Of a stretch of 11,982 nt of DNA, positions 8,190-11,982 are shown one piece after another. The first letter of the stretch is position 1; each line of letters begins with the position of its first letter. This DNA comes from Candidatus Profundicultor aquiphilus. GTDB lineage: Bacteria; Atribacterota; Atribacteria; Atribacterales; Caldatribacteriaceae. The notes beneath the pieces are model-generated. The model worked only from the letters and a program-made list of their open reading frames with translations. It had not been told where the DNA came from and searched no databases. Made by a program: the position numbers and the translations under genes. Where the stretch lies: NCBI GenBank assembly GCA_013314795.1, contig JABUEZ010000039.1, forward strand, positions 1-11,982, read 5' to 3'.

Positions 8190-9005
8190 ATGGTACAATG
8201 GAAAAAAGGACTGATCATTGTGCGGGTGCGTTTGGCGTTTGCGAGTGAAAACGGACAAAGAATTTCGCTTCCTGTACATTACAACCATCTTGTCCAGGCC
8301 CTCATTTACCGAGTACTCCCCGAAAAGCTGGCCAGAGATTTGCACGAGGAGGGGTTTCCTTATGAGAAGAGACGTTTTAAACTTTTTACTTTCTCTCGAT
8401 TACTGGAACAGGGTCAACCAGTCGAACAGAGTGGTCGAAGGATGCTGTGCTTTCCGGGAAAAATTTCTTTCTTCTTTGCCACACCTCGGGATGAAATCTT
8501 GGAAAGCCTTTTGCGAGAAGCATTTCTAAAGAAGTCAATTATGCTTTTAGGACAGAAAGTGTTTCTTGCGGAAGTGCGTGTCATACCAGAACCAAACTGG
8601 TCTTTGCCTTTAACCGTGCGATTCCTTTCGCCGGTGACGGTATACCGGACGACCGAGGAAAATGGTAAACGGATCACGCATTTTTTGAAACCCAGAGAGC
8701 CAGAATTTAACCGTTTATTGGTGGAAAACGCTCGGAAAAAATATTTTCTGATCACGGGAAAAGTCGCAGATGGTTTTTCTTTTTCGTTGAGTCCGTTTCG
8801 GTTTTCCGAAGAGCGGAATCGAGTAGTGGTTATTTTTAAAGGGACTCCCATTGCAGCCTGGACGGGGATATTTCGTCTTGAGGGAGATTCAGAACTTGTC
8901 GCTATCTCGTATCAGGCTGGTTTAGGAAGTAAAAACTCTGCCGGATTTGGGATGTGGGAGGTGTGGGAACCACCGCGCCATGGAAATGCCTCAGAACAGG
9001 GATAA
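8190..9005 (+). CDS. cas6: CRISPR-associated endoribonuclease Cas6
   Basis: Cas6 cuts the long CRISPR transcript within each repeat to make mature crRNAs for type I and III systems. The 271-residue product has the two-domain RAMP layout. The N-terminal part reads LPVHYNHLVQALIYRVL and then LHEEGF and FKLFTFS. These align with Pyrococcus furiosus Cas6 so that its catalytic Tyr31, His46 and Lys52 correspond to Tyr40, His52 and Lys64 here, all conserved. The C-terminal glycine-rich RNA-binding loop GLGSKNSAGFG spans residues 244-254. ATG 8190 has AAGGAG (8179-8184) 5 bases upstream. GTG 8220 is an alternative with AAAAAAGGA before it, and it would give the more usual short N-terminus VRVRLAF. 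The gene overlaps the following WYL regulator. No repeats or other cas genes are visible, so this enzyme is either a remote partner of a locus elsewhere or an orphan. Confidence 0.93.
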   Translation: MVQWKKGLIIVRVRLAFASENGQRISLPVHYNHLVQALIYRVLPEKLARDLHEEGFPYEKRRFKLFTFSRLLEQGQPVEQSGRRMLCFPGKISFFFATPRDEILESLLREAFLKKSIMLLGQKVFLAEVRVIPEPNWSLPLTVRFLSPVTVYRTTEENGKRITHFLKPREPEFNRLLVENARKKYFLITGKVADGFSFSLSPFRFSEERNRVVVIFKGTPIAAWTGIFRLEGDSELVAISYQAGLGSKNSAGFGMWEVWEPPRHGNASEQG

Positions 9006-10001
9006 TATTCCCTCTCAGAAGGTCTTTGTCAAGCGGTCATTACTTGCTCGTCTTTTTCGCATTACCCAGGAAGTACAGCGGGGAACCTATCCAGATATTG
9101 CGTTGCTGTCGCGTATCCTTGAAGTGAGCCGTCGCACGGTTAACCGGTATATCGAAGCCCTGCGTGATGACTTTGGTGCACCGATTCTGTACAGCAAAAA
9201 ACATAAAGGGTACTATTTTGAAAAATCCTGGCCCTTTCCGCTCGTTGATTTAAGCCAGGGCGAAACTTTAGCTCTTTTTCTCTCTCTGAGCGTCGTCGAG
9301 CAGTTTCGCGGGACACCTTTAGAACATTTTTTTGCCAGTTTGGAGGAAAAATTAAAAATTGCTCTACCCGAGGAATACAAAATGAGTGAAAAAGAGTTTG
9401 CCATGCTTTTTTCGCCTTTTCTCTCGCCCCTTATGATGAAAGTCAACGTTAAAGATGTTTTTGATAAAATCTTTCAGGCTATCGACCAGGGAAGGCGCGT
9501 TCTCCTTCGTTATTTCAGTTTTTCTTCCCATCAGGAAACAGAACGGAAAGTCGATCCCTATCATCTTTATAACTTTGAAGGTGTATGTACTTTTGTGGCT
9601 TCTGTCACCTCCGCCAGGAAATCCGTGATTTTGCTCTGGACCGGGTGCGGGATGTTACCATTCTCGCCGAAAACTTTGTGCGTCCATCAGATTTCTCTCC
9701 CAAAGAATACTTTGCTCAGGCATTTCGACTATACCATGGGGAAACCATCAGAGTGCGCATTTGGTTTGACCAAGAGAAGGCACCCTGGATTCAAGAGCGC
9801 ATCTGGCATCCCACTCAGGAAATTGAAGAACTTCCTGACGGAAGTGTTATTTTCACCGTCTGTGCCCATCCTGAAGAAATCAAACACTGGGTCCTCGGCT
9901 ATGGTTCGCATGCCCGAGTTCTCGAGCCGGAATCTTTCTGGAAAGAGATTCAAGAAGAAGTTGAGAAAATGCGGGGGATGTATCAGCAAAGGTTTTCATA
10001 A
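8980..10001 (+). pseudogene. WYL-domain transcriptional regulator, frameshifted at the WYL motif
   Basis: WYL regulators pair an N-terminal DNA-binding helix-turn-helix with a C-terminal ligand-sensing WYL domain, and some control CRISPR-Cas loci. Here the winged HTH (LLSRILEVSRRTVNRYIEALRD, from about residue 38) and the first part of the WYL domain (ending VDPYHLYNFEGV) lie in one frame up to about 9585. The remainder (from YFCGFCHLRQEIRDFALDRV to QQRFS) continues one frame back, ending at TAA 9999-10001. The family expects W-Y-F/L after EGV. The sequence reads GTA TGT ACT, whereas GTA TGG TAC would restore it, so one G seems lost in the Trp codon. Left unrepaired, the first frame runs on to 10011 with a nonsense tail. 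ATG 8980 (or 8986) lies inside the end of cas6. The ribosome site is weak, so coupling to cas6 is likely. A sequencing or assembly error is the main alternative to a true null allele. Confidence 0.85.
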
Positions 10002-10050
10002 GTCTTCCTGAGAAAGTTGATTTTTGGAACTGTTTCTCGCAGGGTGTTTT

Positions 10051-10077
10051 TTCAATTTCCTCCCAAAAAGTGGAATT
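10051..10077 (-). repeat. Putative IS3-family terminal inverted repeat (right end)
   Basis: The + strand carries CCTCCCAAAAAGTGGAATT preceded by TCAATTT. IS3-family ends commonly read as a few bases, a C-rich run, AAAAAGTGGACA, and this copy matches that arrangement. It lies 18 bases beyond the transposase relic's stop codon, where the right end of such an element should be. The matching left end is not present in recognisable form, so the pair cannot be confirmed. Confidence 0.4.
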
Positions 10078-10094
10078 GATATTGAGCGAACTCA

Positions 10095-10390
10095 TTATTC
10101 CTTTTCGAGTCTTTTCTTCTTATGCTTCAATACCGGATGAAGTCTCCTTGAGTTACAGAGCCCCTCAAAAAAGGTCAATAGACTCAATCTCGCTCCCTCC
10201 CGAGTTTCACATTTTCTTTTTTTGCATCCATTCTATCTTGAGGACCTTGGAAAACGATTCCACCACAAAATGACCATAGTCATTCCCTTTTTCGGATCAA
10301 CTTCTTCTCTGTGGTCTTCCTCAAAGCCTGAAGGTGCCGGTCTTCCAAGAGTGGGAGATCAAGACTCCAGAGTGATATGGCCATCCTTCT
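10095..10390 (-). pseudogene. Decayed IS3-family transposase OrfB, C-terminal remnant
   Basis: IS3-family OrfB is the DDE integrase-type transposase. Four pieces, collinear on the - strand but in different frames, match its conserved C-terminal half. RMAISLW (about 10390-10370) precedes the HSDRG block. GVLISHS (10368-10348) stands where families have GLIxHSDRG. SEKGNDYGHFVVESFSK (from about 10296) matches the hallmark SRKGNxYDNAxVESFFKxLKxEW. After one more frame change, CETREGARLSLLTFFEG then NSRRLHPVL (10211 onward) matches YRTREEARxxIFxFIExFYNxRRLHSxLGY. The relic ends EKE-stop at 10095-10097, as OrfB proteins do. The family Asp-Asn is replaced by Gly-His, stops and frameshifts interrupt the gene, and most of the 5' half is missing, so it is dead. 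Identification rests on motif order rather than a database search. Sequence from 10391 to 10530 may belong to the same element but shows no clear match. Confidence 0.78.
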
Positions 10391-10531
10391 CCGATTTTCC
10401 TCAAATTACGTTGACTTACTTCTTTGGTTCACCTCCTTTTCGAAAAGACCATATCGCTTTGACCTTGCGTTATCTCTTATTGCCAACCATGCTCCCGGAT
10501 TCAGCTTTAACCGCCTTAAAAATATTTTAGG

Positions 10532-10579
10532 ATTCTGAAGCACCGTTACGCTTCAGAATTGTGTTTCCTTTTTAGGAAA
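10532..10579. other. Two tandem hairpins, possible terminator
   Basis: ATTCTGAAGC (10532-10541) and GCTTCAGAAT (10550-10559) form a perfect 10-pair stem around an 8-base loop. Four bases later TTTCCT and AGGAAA (10564-10569, 10574-10579) form a 6-pair stem with a TTTT loop. The first hairpin is followed on the + strand by a T-rich but interrupted run (TGTGTTTCCTTTTT), so it may terminate transcription coming from the cas6/WYL side. It could instead be a fossil of the adjacent mobile element. The inverted repeats are certain, the function is not. Confidence 0.5.
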
Positions 10580-10794
10580 AGCGTATCTTTTCTATTTCCT
10601 CTATCGGTTACTTTTCGAGAGGGTGTGTCAATTCTTCCAAAGGTCTCCTGAAGAGACTGAAAATCTCTAAAACTCCAGTAGAATTTTTGTTCCTGTGATG
10701 TTCCTTTTCCTGGGGAGGAAATGATGTGGTAGAGATGTTTTTACCCTTGTAAATGAACTAAGACTCTTTCATAGTGATATGGGACAGACTGTTT
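10580..10794. other. Non-coding stretch without recognisable genes
   Basis: No credible reading frame, repeat array or RNA gene is visible here. A short inverted repeat GTCTC-CTGAA-GAGAC and a good ribosome-like GGGAGGAAATGATG occur, but the latter opens only a two- or three-codon frame. A weak promoter candidate near its right end is listed separately. Confidence 0.6.
10747..10775 (+). promoter_or_regulatory. Weak promoter candidate ahead of the folded region
   Basis: TTGTAA (10747-10752) and CATAGT (10770-10775) are 17 bases apart, each matching 4 of 6 consensus bases. A start near 10782 would place the predicted structured RNA at the very 5' end of the transcript that leads into the photolyase-family gene. 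On its own the match is not significant. Confidence 0.22.
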
Positions 10795-10896
10795 TTGGTC
10801 GGAAACCGGCTCGGCCTTAATCCGGTTTCCCATAGAACGATTTTGCGTTCAGAAATGGGATTGGCGTTAAATTAGGGGCCGTCCTTTACAGACCGA
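10795..10896 (+). ncRNA. Candidate structured RNA with pseudoknot, upstream of the photolyase gene
   Basis: Four nested or linked pairings occur within 102 bases. TTGGTC (10795-10800) can close with GACCGA (10891-10896) using one G-U pair. GGAAACCGG (10801-10809) pairs perfectly with CCGGTTTCC (10822-10830). GAACG and CGTTC (10835-10839, 10846-10850) form an inner hairpin, extended by CCCAT/ATGGG (10829-10833, 10855-10859). The 12-base loop of the main stem contains CGGCC (10812-10816), complementary to GGCCG (10877-10881), with extra pairing on its 3' side: a pseudoknot. The TCC at 10828-10830 is shared by the main stem and the TCCCAT/ATGGGA stem, so the two compete at that point. It does not match a riboswitch class I can recall, including cobalamin and FMN. 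It could be a leader regulating the downstream gene, a free RNA, or chance pairing. Confidence 0.35.
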
Positions 10897-10913
10897 GAGG
10901 GCCACGTTACAAT
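10885..10913 (+). promoter_or_regulatory. Promoter candidate close to the photolyase-family start
   Basis: TTTACA (10885-10890) and TACAAT (10908-10913) each match 5 of 6 consensus bases and are 17 bases apart. Transcription would start near 10920, giving a leader of only about 11 bases and hence almost no room for a ribosome site, which agrees with the weak one seen. If this is the main promoter, the folded region just upstream is not part of this mRNA. Confidence 0.42.
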
Positions 10914-10930
10914 GGCATGGGTGTTTTAGG

Positions 10931-11982
10931 ATGGGGAGAAAGACCCTCTGGGTAATCGGAAATCATCTGCTGTTTACTTCGCGTATTTGGGAAAACATCG
11001 AACGGGATACCATCATCCTCATGGTGGAAAGCGAGGAACGAGCCAGACTTTTTCGGTATCATAAAAAGAAACTTGTGCTCGTTTTTTCGGCCATGCGGCA
11101 TTATGCCGAGGAGTTGCGCAAGAACGGCTGGGCGGCTGATTATGTCTGGCTGGCTGAAGGGTGCGATTTTTATCGGGCGCTCAAGAGGCATGTGGAACGG
11201 TACCATCCTGAGAAAATTCTCGTGTTTCGTCCGGCTGATGTGTCCATTGCCGGAAATATCGAGGAGCTTTTTGGCAGACTTGGTATGCCGTTTTGCTTTG
11301 TGTCTAATGATTTGTTTTTGGTGGATCCTGCGGAGTTTGCTTTCCGCGTGGCTGGCAAGAAGAGATTGCTGATGGAGCAACACTATCGTTTCTTGCGAAG
11401 ACGTTTACAGATTTTACTTGATTACGAGGGCAAACCGGAAGGTGGCCGGTGGAACTACGATGCGCAGAACCGAAGACCGTATAGTCCAGAGGTGCGTCCC
11501 GGATATATCCCCATGTTTACCCCCGATGCCGTAACCCAAGCGGTCATGGAAGAGGTGGAGAAGATTTTCCCTGATCATCCTGGGTCGGTAAGAGGGTTTG
11601 ACTATCCGGTGACGCGGAAAGAGACTCTGGGGCATCTGGAGCGGTTTGTGGAGGAGCGACTGGATTTGTTCGGGCCGTACCAGGACATGATGGCCACCGC
11701 TGAGTCGCATCTTTATCACTCACTTCTTTCTCCGATGCTCAATATCGGTCTTCTGCATCCTCGGGAAGTGGTAGAACGGGTTGTGGAAGCATACCGGCAG
11801 GGCCGTGCGCGTCTTGCATCGGTTGAAGCCATGGTTCGTCAGGTAATCGGCTGGCGGGAATTTGTGTACGGGATTTCCCAGAGCTTTTTGCCCCGGTATC
11901 TGGAGGGCAACTACTTTGATACCCATCGCTCCTTGCCAAGGTTCTTCTGGGATGGGCAAACTGATCTTCGCTGCCTTCGGGA
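10931..11982 (+). CDS. Fe-S cluster photolyase/cryptochrome-family protein (PhrB-like), 5' part
   Basis: This family, annotated as deoxyribodipyrimidine photolyase-related protein, includes Agrobacterium PhrB, which repairs (6-4) photoproducts with light using FAD, a ribityllumazine antenna and a 4Fe-4S cluster. 350 complete codons are visible and the frame leaves the window. The N-terminal antenna domain has the typical YHKKKLVLVFSAMRHYAEEL (about residues 43-62). The FAD-binding helical domain shows FGPYQDMM, HSLLSPMLNIGLLHPREV, a VIGWREFVYGI helix and LPRFFWDG. Cys348 in LRCLR corresponds by position to PhrB Cys350, the first cluster ligand; the other three should lie to the right. ATG 10931 gives the expected N-terminus (GRKTLWVIGNHLL), and no other start in frame fits. 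The ribosome site is weak. Whether it repairs DNA or only senses light cannot be told from this part. Confidence 0.9.
   Translation, partial: MGRKTLWVIGNHLLFTSRIWENIERDTIILMVESEERARLFRYHKKKLVLVFSAMRHYAEELRKNGWAADYVWLAEGCDFYRALKRHVERYHPEKILVFRPADVSIAGNIEELFGRLGMPFCFVSNDLFLVDPAEFAFRVAGKKRLLMEQHYRFLRRRLQILLDYEGKPEGGRWNYDAQNRRPYSPEVRPGYIPMFTPDAVTQAVMEEVEKIFPDHPGSVRGFDYPVTRKETLGHLERFVEERLDLFGPYQDMMATAESHLYHSLLSPMLNIGLLHPREVVERVVEAYRQGRARLASVEAMVRQVIGWREFVYGISQSFLPRYLEGNYFDTHRSLPRFFWDGQTDLRCLR

Noticed and set aside
9583..9590. Programmed -1 frameshift in the WYL regulator
   Set aside because: There is no X-XXY-YYZ slippery heptamer at the junction, and a single missing G restores the exact conserved Trp codon, so a deletion or sequence error is simpler.
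10222..10530. Open + strand frame of 102 codons in the gap after the WYL regulator
   Set aside because: It has no ribosome site, an implausible composition for a folded protein, and is antisense to the IS3 transposase fragments, which explain much of the sequence.
10619..10634. GAGGGTGTGTCAATTC resembling an IS256-type terminal repeat
   Set aside because: No inverted partner and no IS256 transposase fragment is visible, and the nearby mobile-element remains are IS3-type.
10002..10930. Possible CRISPR array near cas6
   Set aside because: No direct repeat of 24-40 bases at regular spacing is present anywhere in the gap or elsewhere in the window.
10740..10930. Cobalamin, FMN or other known riboswitch upstream of the photolyase gene
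   Set aside because: None of the conserved blocks of those classes that I know appear; only generic helices can be drawn, so it is reported as an unassigned structure.

Overview
The window reads as a bacterial chromosome segment with densely packed, mostly co-directional genes, intermediate G+C, and frequent GTG/TTG starts with strong purine-rich ribosome sites. The mix of genes (uridine phosphorylase, Hsp33, a short UvrD-type helicase, CobQ, a MATE exporter, a Cas6 of the Pyrococcus type, an Fe-S photolyase-family protein) would suit an anaerobic, perhaps thermophilic, bacterium. An Atribacterota- or Thermotogota-like lineage is a guess from overall feel, not a demonstrated placement.

Region 1 (1-6522, + strand) is one tight run of six genes: the 3' part of uridine phosphorylase (udp), an unrecognised small multi-pass membrane protein, the redox chaperone Hsp33 (hslO), a UvrD/PcrA-type helicase, an MFS transporter and cobyric acid synthase (cobQ). 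Gaps are 0-12 bases and the last two genes overlap by 11 bases, so one operon is likely although the functions are mixed. Its promoter lies left of the window.

Region 2 (6519-7946, - strand) is a MATE efflux protein convergent with cobQ; the two stop codons overlap. Its promoter is well formed (TTGATT, 17 bases, TATAAT), and a GACC/ACCGGT-rich operator-like sequence fills the spacer.

Region 3 (about 8119-10001, + strand) is a two-gene unit: cas6 with a complete catalytic triad, overlapping a WYL-domain transcriptional regulator. The regulator carries a one-base frameshift exactly at the tryptophan codon of its WYL motif. No CRISPR array and no other cas gene lies in the window.

Region 4 (10002-10930) has no intact gene. 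It holds a decayed IS3-family transposase on the - strand (about 10095-10390) with a recognisable IS3-type terminal sequence at 10051-10077, two hairpins in tandem (10532-10579), and a compact stretch (10795-10896) that can fold as a closed multi-stem RNA with a loop-to-downstream pseudoknot pairing. That last structure is the best candidate for something undescribed here.

Region 5 (10931 to the right edge) is the first 350 codons of an Fe-S cluster photolyase/cryptochrome-family protein (PhrB-like), ending just past its first predicted cluster cysteine.
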